Shown here: in pieces, positions 1-6,501 of the stretch | How positions within the stretch are numbered: position 1 is the stretch's first letter | Layout of the letters: each line of letters starts with the position of its first letter | Source of the DNA: Gemmataceae bacterium | GTDB taxonomy: Bacteria > Planctomycetota > Planctomycetia > Gemmatales > Gemmataceae | DNA length: 8,488 bases | Direction of reading: 5' to 3' | Assembly: GCA_026418875.1 (NCBI GenBank) | Contig: JAOAAM010000290.1 | Location: 1-8,488, forward strand | Translations under genes and position numbers: made by a program | Notes under the pieces: model-generated | Told to the model about the DNA's origin: nothing | What the model saw: the letters and a program-made list of their open reading frames with translations, nothing else | Database searches by the model: none

Positions 1-1351
1 CGTCCATGCTGTCCAACGCGTTGACGATCAGATTCAGCACCACCGACTTGATGTCCTGCGTGTTGAGCAATGCTCTCGGCGAGGACTCCGGACGAAACAC
101 GATCTGCTTGCCCCGGCTGGAGGGGAGCAGCTGCGCCATCTCCAGCACGCTTTGTACCAATTGCGTCAGATCGACCAGTTCTCGCCGTCGTTCGCCGACC
201 CGGCTGAACTCCAGAAGGTTCTGAGTGATCTCCTTGCACCGGAATGCCTCGGCTTGAATCATCCCCAAGTATCGCTGGATGGTCTCGCCTTCTTCGGGGT
301 ATCGCCAAGCGATGTCGGGCATGCGTCGCAGGAGTCCCTCGGCGCAAAACGCGATGCTGGCCAACGGGTTGTTGATTTCATGAGCCACGCCGGCCGCCAG
401 GAAGCCCACGCTCACCAGACGCTCCGACCGAACCAACTGCCGGCTTCGCTCATTGACTTGTCGGACCAGGTCGGCGTGCTGGGCCTTGATGCGGGCGGCC
501 ATCTCGTCGAAGGCGTTGGCCAATTCCTCGAGTTCGTCCCCGGTTCGCAATTGGATTGGTTGATACGGCCCATCGTCGGCCACTTGCCGGACCCCCTGCT
601 GCAAGCAGCGGATGGGATGGAGTACCCAGCCGTAGAAGAAGTAGAGGATCCCGGCCAAGAGCAGCAGGGCCGCGCTCGCGCAAATCGTGACTACCACCAC
701 ACTGCGCCGCTGATGCGACTTGGCGATGGTGATTCGGTGATAAACGTCGTCGTAGGTGGCTTTGCGGAGTTCGTCGGCGGCTTGCATCAACTTACCGTGA
801 GCCGTTTTCACCTCCGGATGATCGGCCAGGCCGTCCCAAGGATTATCCGCCAAGGAAGCCTGAGCGGCTGTGTCGAGGGCTGCTTGAAATTGCTGGCAAA
901 ATCGAGCCAAGTCGTCGATCAGGTCGCGCTCGTGCTGGCCGCCATCGGGATCGCGTCGCCTTCGGACCGTGTCACTATGCTGGCGCTCATAGGCCTCCAA
1001 CCGTTCGCGGACGTCTGCGAGCCGCTGCTCCAGCCGGAACTTCTCGTTGGCCCGAGGCCCTCCCGGTGCCGTCAGGTGCGTGATCGCCCCGCGTAACTCT
1101 TCGACGAATTGCAATTCGGACAGCTTGCTGTCGGTGGTCTTGGTCGTGTCGATGTAGGAGCGCAAGCCCAGCAGCGAGCCGGCCAACAACGTGCCGAGGA
1201 TCGCCAGCACCAAGGCCAATCCAAGCAACAGCTTGTGGCGCAAACGCCAGGGTCGTGCCACGACCGGACCTCCTTGCCCGGGCACCGCGTCAGGGCCGAA
1301 TTGCGTTCCGTACAATCGGTTCCCCTCGCGATCGCGGCGGCACTCTACCAT
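1..1351 (-). CDS. Membrane-bound sensor histidine kinase, HAMP-HisKA type (C-terminus cut by window edge)
   Basis: Autophosphorylating sensor of a two-component system in the cytoplasmic membrane. The reading frame is open from an ATG at 1351-1349 to the left edge (450 residues); an in-frame TGA at 1384-1382 bounds it upstream. Seen in the translation: a polar N-terminus; a first membrane segment at about 41-63; a roughly 150-residue, charged, helix-rich extracytoplasmic region with no motif I recognise (a four-helix-bundle sensor is possible); a second membrane segment at about 218-240; a HAMP linker at about 240-295; the H-box VAHEINNPLAS with phosphoacceptor His324; and the N-box NLIVNALDS with Asn440 and Asn444. 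The ATP-binding G boxes lie beyond the window. The HEINNPLA H-box resembles the NtrB-like kinase group. No PAS domain separates HAMP from HisKA. No response regulator is in view; it may lie downstream, off the left edge. No clear Shine-Dalgarno precedes the ATG, so the start is moderately sure. Confidence 0.93.
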   Translation of the reverse strand, partial: MVECRRDREGNRLYGTQFGPDAVPGQGGPVVARPWRLRHKLLLGLALVLAILGTLLAGSLLGLRSYIDTTKTTDSKLSELQFVEELRGAITHLTAPGGPRANEKFRLEQRLADVRERLEAYERQHSDTVRRRRDPDGGQHERDLIDDLARFCQQFQAALDTAAQASLADNPWDGLADHPEVKTAHGKLMQAADELRKATYDDVYHRITIAKSHQRRSVVVVTICASAALLLLAGILYFFYGWVLHPIRCLQQGVRQVADDGPYQPIQLRTGDELEELANAFDEMAARIKAQHADLVRQVNERSRQLVRSERLVSVGFLAAGVAHEINNPLASIAFCAEGLLRRMPDIAWRYPEEGETIQRYLGMIQAEAFRCKEITQNLLEFSRVGERRRELVDLTQLVQSVLEMAQLLPSSRGKQIVFRPESSPRALLNTQDIKSVVLNLIVNALDSMD

Positions 1352-1377
1352 ATCCGTTCTTACAAATGGAGAGCAGA

Positions 1378-1398
1378 TTTTTCAGGAATCATGAAAAA
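1378..1398. promoter_or_regulatory. AT-rich inverted repeat upstream of the kinase gene
   Basis: Perfect 7-base arms TTTTTCA (1378-1384) and TGAAAAA (1392-1398) flank a 7-base spacer. The element ends 27 bases before the kinase start codon and stands out in a GC-rich surrounding. It could be a binding site for a dimeric regulator, perhaps autoregulatory, or simply an AT-rich promoter segment. As a hairpin it would be weak. The position and symmetry are seen; the function is inference. Confidence 0.3.
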
Positions 1399-1750
1399 AT
1401 CGCCCTCGAATCAGCGTCTGCTCTCCTCGTCAGCCCTCCAGGGGGCGACTTTTCCTTCCCCAATTCCGCCGTCGGCGAATTTGCCGCAAGCTACCCAGTT
1501 GCTCGGCCCGGCAATCATCCACGAAGACGCGCCGCAATGCCCCTTGTCTGACCGACAGCCCAAGTGGTCTGGCCGCGACATTGGAACTCCAGCGACACGA
1601 TCGCCACAGCCCTGTGGACACTCCCAGTTGGGCGGAACCCTTGCCTTGATCCTCCAGAGCGACTTGCGGCACGGCTGGTTGATCGGCCGTCAACTGCGTA
1701 AGCTGCTCCTTGAGTTGCTTGGTGCAAAGACGAGGACACGCGGAGTTCCA

Positions 1751-1754
1751 GGAG
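1751..1754 (+). promoter_or_regulatory. Ribosome binding site for the prolyl oligopeptidase gene
   Basis: GGAG lies 8 bases before the ATG at 1763. It supports that start over the much longer upstream open frame, because the ATG is followed at once by a good signal peptide. Confidence 0.6.
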
Positions 1755-1762
1755 TTTCGACC

Positions 1763-3847
1763 ATGGGGCGTGGGAGCGTGGCAGCTTGGTTAGTGGCTTT
1801 GGGGATGATCGGCATGGTTCGAGCGGAGGATACCGACGACCCGTTCCTTTGGTTGGAGGATGTGACGGGCAAACGGGCTTTGGAGTGGGTCAAGGCACGC
1901 AATGCCATCAGCACCGCCGAACTGGCCGAATCCGAAGAATTCAAGCAGCTCTACGACCGGTTGCTGAAAATCCTCGATTCAAAGGACCGCATCCCGTTCA
2001 TCTCGAAGCAGGGGCCGTACTACTACAACTTCTGGCGCGACGAGAAAAACAAGCGGGGCTTGTGGCGTCGCACCACGCTGGAGGAGTATCGAAAGCCGGA
2101 ACCGAAATGGGAGACGGTCCTCGACCTGGATGAACTTGCCGCTCAAGAGAAAGAAAACTGGGTGTGGAAAGGGGCGGTGTTTTTGAAGCCACGCAAAGAG
2201 CGTTGCTTGATCCTGCTATCCCGGGGTGGGGCTGATGCCACGGTGACGCGGGAGTTCGATGTCACGACGAAGAGTTTTCTGAAGGACGGTTTCACACTGC
2301 CGGAGGCCAAGAGCCGCGTTTCTTGGAAGGACGAGAACACGCTTTATGTCGGCACGGACTTTGGACCGGGTTCATTGACGAAGTCCGGCTATCCCCGGGT
2401 GACGAAGGAGTGGAAGCGGGGCACCCCGCTGAGCGAGGCCAAACTCGTCTTCGAGGGTCAGGAGGACGACGTCGCCGCCGGGGCCTTCTGGGACTTGACG
2501 CCCGGTTACGAGCGAGAATTCGCCAGTCGGTCGATGACGTTTTACACGAATGAGATGTTCGTCCGGAGGGATGGTCGATTCGTCAAAATTGACAAACCGG
2601 ATGATGCCGATGTGGACGTTCATCGAGATTGGTTGCTAATCACGTTGCGCACTCCCTGGACGGTGGGCCAAACGACCTACCCGGCCGGCTCACTGTTGGC
2701 GGCTCGGTTCGATGATTACCTTGCGGGGAAACGCGAGCTTCAAGTTCTATTCACACCAACGGAGAAAAAATCACTTGCGGGGGTGTCGGCGACGAAAAAC
2801 TATTTCATTTTGAATGAACTCGATAACGTGGTGAACAAGCTCTACGTTCTCAAACCCGGCTCCGGCGAGTGGCAGAGGCAAGAGTTGCCCGGAGCGGCTC
2901 CATTTAGCAGTGTCAGTGCGGGTGCCGTCGATGAAGACGAATCCGATGATTATTTCCTGACATCGTCGAATTATTTGACACCGAATAACCTCGCCTTGGG
3001 GACCATCGGCAAGCCGGGCTTGGAAGTGTTGAAGTCAGGCCCCAAATTTTTCAACGCGGAAGGACTTGAGATCAGCCAACATGAGGCCACCTCGAAGGAT
3101 GGCACGAAGATTCCGTATTTCCAAGTCTCGCGGAAGAACCTGAAATTGGATGGCACGAACCCGACGTTGCTTTATGGCTACGGGGGGTTCGAGATCGCGT
3201 TAACACCCGGTTACCAAGCGTTGACCGGAGCCGCCTGGTTGGAGCGCGGTGGAGTCTATGTTGTTGCGAACATTCGGGGTGGCGGCGAGTTCGGGCCGCA
3301 GTGGCATCAAGCCGCACTCAAGGAAAAACGCCACCGGGCTTACGAGGATTTCGCTGCCGTGGCCGACGATCTCGTCCGCCGCGGCGTCACCTCGCCGAAT
3401 CATCTCGGAGCGATGGGCGGCAGCAATGGCGGATTGCTCATGGGTAATATGTTGACTCTCTACCCAGAGAAGTTCGGCGCGATCGTATGTCAGGTCCCCC
3501 TACTGGACATGAAGCGTTATCACAAGCTGTTGGCCGGTGCTAGTTGGATGGCGGAATATGGGAACCCGGATGATCCGAAAGAGTGGGAGTTTATCAAGAC
3601 ATTCTCACCATATCATAACATTAAGCCCAATGTAAAATATCCCCGCACGTTGTTCACGACGTCAACTCGGGACGATCGCGTCCATCCGGGGCATGCCCGG
3701 AAGATGGTGGCAAGGATGGAAGAAATGGGGCATGATGTCCTGCTTTATGAGAATATCGAAGGCGGCCACGGTGGCGCAGCCGATAACAAGCAGGCTGCAT
3801 TCATGTCCGCTTTGGCTTACCAGTTCCTCTGGAAGCAACTGAATTAG
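1763..3847 (+). CDS. Prolyl oligopeptidase (S9A family serine peptidase), exported
   Basis: Serine peptidase expected to cut short peptides after proline. The 694-residue length fits the prolyl oligopeptidase family (about 700). An N-terminal signal peptide (hydrophobic core at about 7-19, likely cut after VRA near residue 21) precedes DDPFLWLEDV, the usual start of the mature family. Residues to about 430 match the seven-bladed beta-propeller that gates substrate size; the alpha/beta-hydrolase domain follows. The catalytic triad is complete: nucleophile Ser554 in GGSNGG, Asp637 in DDRVHPGHA (with the substrate-binding Arg639), and His669 in EGGHGGA. The GYGGF and NIRGGGEFG motifs before the nucleophile are also typical. 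The start at 1763 was chosen for its GGAG site and signal peptide; the frame stays open about 650 bases further upstream but without protein-like content. Export implies work on peptides outside the cytoplasm. The phosphatase-cytochrome gene follows after 34 bases on the same strand, so co-transcription is likely. Confidence 0.96.
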   Translation: MGRGSVAAWLVALGMIGMVRAEDTDDPFLWLEDVTGKRALEWVKARNAISTAELAESEEFKQLYDRLLKILDSKDRIPFISKQGPYYYNFWRDEKNKRGLWRRTTLEEYRKPEPKWETVLDLDELAAQEKENWVWKGAVFLKPRKERCLILLSRGGADATVTREFDVTTKSFLKDGFTLPEAKSRVSWKDENTLYVGTDFGPGSLTKSGYPRVTKEWKRGTPLSEAKLVFEGQEDDVAAGAFWDLTPGYEREFASRSMTFYTNEMFVRRDGRFVKIDKPDDADVDVHRDWLLITLRTPWTVGQTTYPAGSLLAARFDDYLAGKRELQVLFTPTEKKSLAGVSATKNYFILNELDNVVNKLYVLKPGSGEWQRQELPGAAPFSSVSAGAVDEDESDDYFLTSSNYLTPNNLALGTIGKPGLEVLKSGPKFFNAEGLEISQHEATSKDGTKIPYFQVSRKNLKLDGTNPTLLYGYGGFEIALTPGYQALTGAAWLERGGVYVVANIRGGGEFGPQWHQAALKEKRHRAYEDFAAVADDLVRRGVTSPNHLGAMGGSNGGLLMGNMLTLYPEKFGAIVCQVPLLDMKRYHKLLAGASWMAEYGNPDDPKEWEFIKTFSPYHNIKPNVKYPRTLFTTSTRDDRVHPGHARKMVARMEEMGHDVLLYENIEGGHGGAADNKQAAFMSALAYQFLWKQLN

Positions 3848-3881
3848 CTTTGCGGAGGCTGTGTGTCAAAGGGGGGCGGGG

Positions 3882-4796
3882 ATGGCGCGAAGATCACTCT
3901 TCACCGCGTTGTTCGTTCCAGCGCTCCTCGCAGCGGAGGATCGAACCGTCCCCACCAAGATCGACGTCGCGGGCCTGGAAAATGTCTTTCGGATTAACTC
4001 GAACCTGTACAGCGGAAGCGGTCCGGAGAGTGACGCGGCGTTCGCCAGTCTCGCGAAACTTGGCGTGAAGACGATGATCTCCGTCGACGGTGCCAAGCCG
4101 AACGTCGAATTGGCTCGGAAACATGGCTTGGGATATGTCCATGTGCCCATCGGGTATCATGGCATCGCACGGGACAAGGCCATCTTGCTGGCGAAGGCCA
4201 TCTCGGAGAGACCCGGGCCAATCTACATTCACTGCCATCACGGCAAGCATCGAGGCCCAACGGCAGCGGCGATCGCTTGGCTGTGCAGTGACCAGGGTTG
4301 CCGGATCGCCGACGCTTTGGCGCTACTGAAGGCAGCGGGGACCGACCCCCGGTACGCAGGTTTGTTCGAGACGGTCGAGAAATTTCAGCGGCCAAGCGCA
4401 GACGAATTGGCCAAGGCTGGCCCCCTGAGCGAAGCGATCCCACCGAAGGGAATCGGGCAGGCGATGGTGGCTGTGGATCATGTCTGGGACAACTTGAACC
4501 GTGTCCGTCGTGCGGGATGGCGAGCCCCAGCCGATCATCCCGACATTGATCCGCCCCATGAAGCCCTGCAATTGCTCGAGGCGTTCGAGGAATCGCTTCG
4601 GCTACCCGATGTGAAAGACAAACCGGCCGATTTCCATCGTTGGCTGGAGGACTGTCGGAACGCCGCGAAGGAATTGGAGCATCTGCTCCGCAAGGCTCGC
4701 AAGCATCCGGTGGACGCGGCTCAAGCCGAGAAGTTGTACCAGCTGTTGAACCAAACCTGTGTGCGATGTCACGCGAAGTACCGCGATGTCCCCTGA
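3882..4796 (+). CDS. Exported Cys-X5-Arg (tyrosine/dual-specificity-type) phosphatase fused to a C-terminal c-type cytochrome-like domain
   Basis: A 304-residue, two-part protein. A signal peptide (core LFTALFVPALLA, cut near residue 18) leads to a protein-tyrosine-phosphatase-fold domain at about 25-165 with the signature HCHHGKHRGPT: catalytic Cys118, Arg124. The usual general-acid Asp is not evident in the preceding loop (VPIGYHGI, 88-95), though Asp98 is near. After a linker, a helix-rich domain at about 195-304 ends in CVRCHAKYRDVP: Cys293, Cys296 and His297 form a CxxCH heme c site close to the C-terminus, as in cytochrome c-prime-type four-helix bundles. Heme c attachment happens outside the cytoplasm, which agrees with the signal peptide. 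The substrate is unknown. The ATG at 3882 follows a G-rich stretch (3871-3880) and gives a compact signal peptide; an in-frame GTG at 3861 would add 7 residues, but GGAGG (3854-3858) is only 2 bases from it. The gene lies 34 bases behind the peptidase gene. Domain calls are motif-based; the joint role is not known to me. Confidence 0.85.
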   Translation: MARRSLFTALFVPALLAAEDRTVPTKIDVAGLENVFRINSNLYSGSGPESDAAFASLAKLGVKTMISVDGAKPNVELARKHGLGYVHVPIGYHGIARDKAILLAKAISERPGPIYIHCHHGKHRGPTAAAIAWLCSDQGCRIADALALLKAAGTDPRYAGLFETVEKFQRPSADELAKAGPLSEAIPPKGIGQAMVAVDHVWDNLNRVRRAGWRAPADHPDIDPPHEALQLLEAFEESLRLPDVKDKPADFHRWLEDCRNAAKELEHLLRKARKHPVDAAQAEKLYQLLNQTCVRCHAKYRDVP

Positions 4797-4809
4797 CGCC
4801 GGTATCGTT

Positions 4810-5130
4810 TCACACGGGCGGGTTGGGGGCATCGGGTATTTCAAGGTCGGCTGGGTAAGCCGACGGTGGCTTTCTCTTGCCGGTCCGTACATATTCTGCA
4901 CGCTGTCGGCGATACTCCTCGGGATTGAATGTGAGTTGGGACGGGCCGGATTGCCCTCGCACTTCCTCGAAGATCTGTTGCACGAAGGGCACGCACCAGC
5001 CGCAACCCGTGCCCGCTCCGCCGCATTGTGCTAACTGACTGGCGACGGCGGGTCGCTCTACCCGGGCGAACTGAATGAGCTTCCGACGGGTCACGTGGAA
5101 GCACAGGCAAATCTCACAGTCCGGTTCCAT
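4810..5130 (-). CDS. BFD-like [2Fe-2S]-binding protein
   Basis: A 106-residue cytoplasmic protein resembling bacterioferritin-associated ferredoxin and the BFD-like domains of NirB and NifU. The cluster pattern is C-x-C, 32 residues, C-x2-C: Cys8 and Cys10 in ICLCFHVT, then Cys43 and Cys46 in GTGCGWCVP, the classic helix-turn-helix [2Fe-2S] fold. Two further cysteines, Cys5 and Cys36, are not expected ligands. After the cluster domain (to about 55) comes a polar, Pro- and Arg-rich tail of about 50 residues ending in PDAPNPPV, absent from minimal BFD proteins of about 65 residues. Start choice: ATG at 5130 directly precedes the conserved core; a TTG at 5163 overlaps the stop of the upstream HEAT-repeat gene by 2 bases and would add 11 residues through translational coupling. 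No bacterioferritin gene is in the window, so its partner is open. It is probably co-transcribed with the HEAT-repeat gene. Confidence 0.87.
   Translation of the reverse strand: MEPDCEICLCFHVTRRKLIQFARVERPAVASQLAQCGGAGTGCGWCVPFVQQIFEEVRGQSGPSQLTFNPEEYRRQRAEYVRTGKRKPPSAYPADLEIPDAPNPPV
4846..4864 (+). terminator. Possible terminator hairpin for the peptidase-phosphatase transcript
   Basis: A perfect 7-base stem GTCGGCT (4846-4852) and AGCCGAC (4858-4864) with a 5-base loop sits 49 bases past the phosphatase-cytochrome stop. A pyrimidine-rich stretch (tttctctt, 4871-4878) follows at a short distance, which is weaker than a true U-tract. It lies inside the C-terminal coding part of the convergent [2Fe-2S] protein gene, so it could also be chance symmetry in coding sequence. 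Confidence 0.3.
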
Positions 5131-5159
5131 TCCATCGACCCCGGCTCGCGACAGGTAAG

Positions 5160-6329
5160 TCAATCTTTGATTTTCCCATCGATGCGGTCCAAGGCATACT
5201 GTGCCATCTCCTTGATAGCCGGCTCAGGATGCGTCAGTAGGGCCTGGACCTGCGGCCGAAGAACGCTGGCCTCTTTCCCCATGCGGGCGACGGCGAAGAG
5301 CGTCTGGAACGCGAATTCCTTGTCTTCATCCTTGCCCGAATTTGCGGCATCGAGACCAATCTTCAGCGCGCCGGCTTTCGATTTGGCGTCCGGGCCCATG
5401 AAGGCGAAGCATTGGGCCGCGCCGACCCGCACTCGGTGATCGCTGCTGCTCAAGGCGTTGACCAGCGGACTAAGGTTTTTCTCGTTGATCAGGTTGGGCT
5501 GAAGACGCATCAATGAGACGAAGAGCCACAGCTTCAGCACGGGGTCCGGTTCCACCTGTGTCCGCTGTTCCAGCACGCGAATTTCCGCGATTAAGTCCTG
5601 CTCGTCGTCGGGCGGACCAAGGTGGATCAACGACTGGACGATCTCGATGCGGACCATCAACGCGGACTCGTCCTTGAGGGCATTCATCAGGGCGATGATG
5701 GCTTGTCGGTTGACCGGCGTGTTACTTTTCGGATCGGGACGACCAACCTGCCCCAGCGCTTCGGCACTCGCCCGCCGCACCTCGTAGCTTCGGACGTTTT
5801 TCAGGTAGCGTTCACTGGCCAACACGGGGATGGCACTGGCGCAGACGGGGCCGAGTCGGGAGCACGCTAAAGCGACTTGGAGATTGACGAGCAATTGATC
5901 GCTGTAAATCAAGCCACCCGAGCCGATCAGCCGATCCAGGATGCGTTTTTGTTGGGCCGAGTCGTCTACGGGAATGGTGGTGAGGACGACGAGCGCGGCC
6001 ATTCGGACGTTCAAGTCGGGGTCGTTGAGTCGATCGACGATTTTGGGCAAGGCTTTTTTCGCGGAATCGCCGAACATCGGGACGAACTGAACGGCCGCGG
6101 CACGGAACCCAGGATCTTTGCAAGTGCGAATGTCGAGGCGCTCAATCCATTTGTCCACGCTTTCGCCGAGGATCTGCTTGGGTGGCTCCCACTTGGGCGG
6201 GCCCATCGGATTCATCGGCATGGGCGGATTCATGGGGGGTTGAGCGGGTCCACCGACTGCCGCGGGCGGTTGCGACCACGTCGAGTCGGCCAGAATCCCC
6301 CAACACCACAGCACCAGCAGGCAGCGCAT
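5160..6329 (-). CDS. Exported HEAT-repeat protein with Pro/Met-rich linker
   Basis: A 389-residue protein likely acting as an extracytoplasmic binding scaffold; the partner is unknown. The first 20 residues (MRCLLVLWCWGILADSTWSQ) look like a signal peptide with a short hydrophobic core. A low-complexity linker at about 28-50 is rich in Pro and Met (for example PPMNPPMPMNPMGPP). From about 57 to the end it is built of helical pairs of HEAT type, seen as recurring patterns such as DPDLNVRMAALVVL, YEVRRASAEALGQVG, DHRVRVGAAQCFAFMG and EPAIKEMAQYALDRI, where Asp/Glu-Pro, Val-Arg and Ala-Ala positions recur. I see no enzymatic motif. The start at 6329 is set by an excellent Shine-Dalgarno; the frame continues 18 codons upstream to 6383, but that stretch contains the ribosome binding site itself and is not signal-like. 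The [2Fe-2S] protein gene follows closely. Such exported HEAT proteins are common in Planctomycetes (general knowledge). Confidence 0.88.
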   Translation of the reverse strand: MRCLLVLWCWGILADSTWSQPPAAVGGPAQPPMNPPMPMNPMGPPKWEPPKQILGESVDKWIERLDIRTCKDPGFRAAAVQFVPMFGDSAKKALPKIVDRLNDPDLNVRMAALVVLTTIPVDDSAQQKRILDRLIGSGGLIYSDQLLVNLQVALACSRLGPVCASAIPVLASERYLKNVRSYEVRRASAEALGQVGRPDPKSNTPVNRQAIIALMNALKDESALMVRIEIVQSLIHLGPPDDEQDLIAEIRVLEQRTQVEPDPVLKLWLFVSLMRLQPNLINEKNLSPLVNALSSSDHRVRVGAAQCFAFMGPDAKSKAGALKIGLDAANSGKDEDKEFAFQTLFAVARMGKEASVLRPQVQALLTHPEPAIKEMAQYALDRIDGKIKD

Positions 6330-6334
6330 GGCAA

Positions 6335-6344
6335 CTTCCTCCTC
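6335..6344 (-). promoter_or_regulatory. Strong ribosome binding site for the HEAT-repeat gene
   Basis: On the minus strand the sequence reads GAGGAGGAAG; its AGGAGG core ends 8 bases before the ATG at 6329-6327. It decides the start against the longer open frame from 6383. Confidence 0.8.
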
Positions 6345-6456
6345 ACCAACTCCGCCCCGTGATTCCAGCATAACATTTCTCATCCGACGCCGAAAGGCGG
6401 ACTCATCCTTGACGGCCGGCTCCGGACCTCGCCTCGGTGATGGGCAAATCGGGCCG

Positions 6457-6475
6457 TCTCAACGTAGAATTGAGA
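6457..6475 (+). promoter_or_regulatory. Small inverted repeat in the dehydrogenase leader
   Basis: Arms TCTCAA (6457-6462) and TTGAGA (6470-6475) with a 7-base spacer lie in the 172-base divergent region, 26 bases before the dehydrogenase start codon. TAGAAT (6465-6470), resembling a -10 box, overlaps the spacer, but no matching -35 box was found. An operator overlapping a promoter is possible. The evidence is symmetry and position only. Confidence 0.25.
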
Positions 6476-6487
6476 AGACTTCGCTCC

Positions 6488-6493
6488 AGGGGG
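6488..6493 (+). promoter_or_regulatory. Ribosome binding site for the acyl-CoA dehydrogenase gene
   Basis: AGGGGG lies 8 bases before the ATG at 6502. It supports that start over the in-frame upstream extension to 6328, which would run through the divergent promoter region and into the HEAT-repeat gene. Confidence 0.55.
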
Positions 6494-6501
6494 CCAAGCC
6501 C

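Larger units (their letters stand above)
1352..1762. other. Divergent intergenic region between kinase and peptidase genes
   Basis: This gap of 411 bases separates two divergently transcribed genes and should carry both promoters. I see no convincing gene in it: the open frames that cross it give low-complexity translations with no recognisable motif, no good ribosome binding site, and many overlap each other. The only clear structures are the AT-rich dyad at 1378-1398 near the kinase start and a short palindrome (CCACAG-cc-CTGTGG) at 1604-1617. No sigma-70 promoter with good boxes at proper spacing could be picked out by eye. Confidence 0.6.

Noticed and set aside
152..1096. Open frame of 314 codons on the plus strand
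   Set aside because: It is antisense to the sensor kinase, whose minus-strand translation shows membrane segments, HAMP, H-box and N-box in order. The plus-strand product has no recognisable motif; long shadow frames are usual at this GC content.
1604..1617. Short palindrome CCACAG-cc-CTGTGG in the divergent gap
   Set aside because: Arms of only 6 bases occur often by chance, there is no second copy in view, and it lies about 150 bases from the nearest start; not strong enough to call an operator.
1109..1762. In-frame upstream extension of the prolyl oligopeptidase
   Set aside because: It would run through the kinase start and the whole intergenic gap, gives low-complexity sequence, and would bury the signal peptide that begins at the well-placed ATG 1763.
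3994..4443. Minus-strand open frame of 149 codons
   Set aside because: It is antisense to the phosphatase domain that contains the Cys-X5-Arg signature; the Arg/Pro/Ser-rich product is typical of a shadow frame.
5877..6362. Plus-strand open frame of 161 codons
   Set aside because: It is antisense to the HEAT-repeat gene and has no motif of its own.
6328..6501. In-frame upstream extension of the acyl-CoA dehydrogenase
   Set aside because: It overlaps the start and ribosome binding site of the divergent HEAT-repeat gene, and the 58 extra residues are not family-like; ATG 6502 has its own AGGGGG site.
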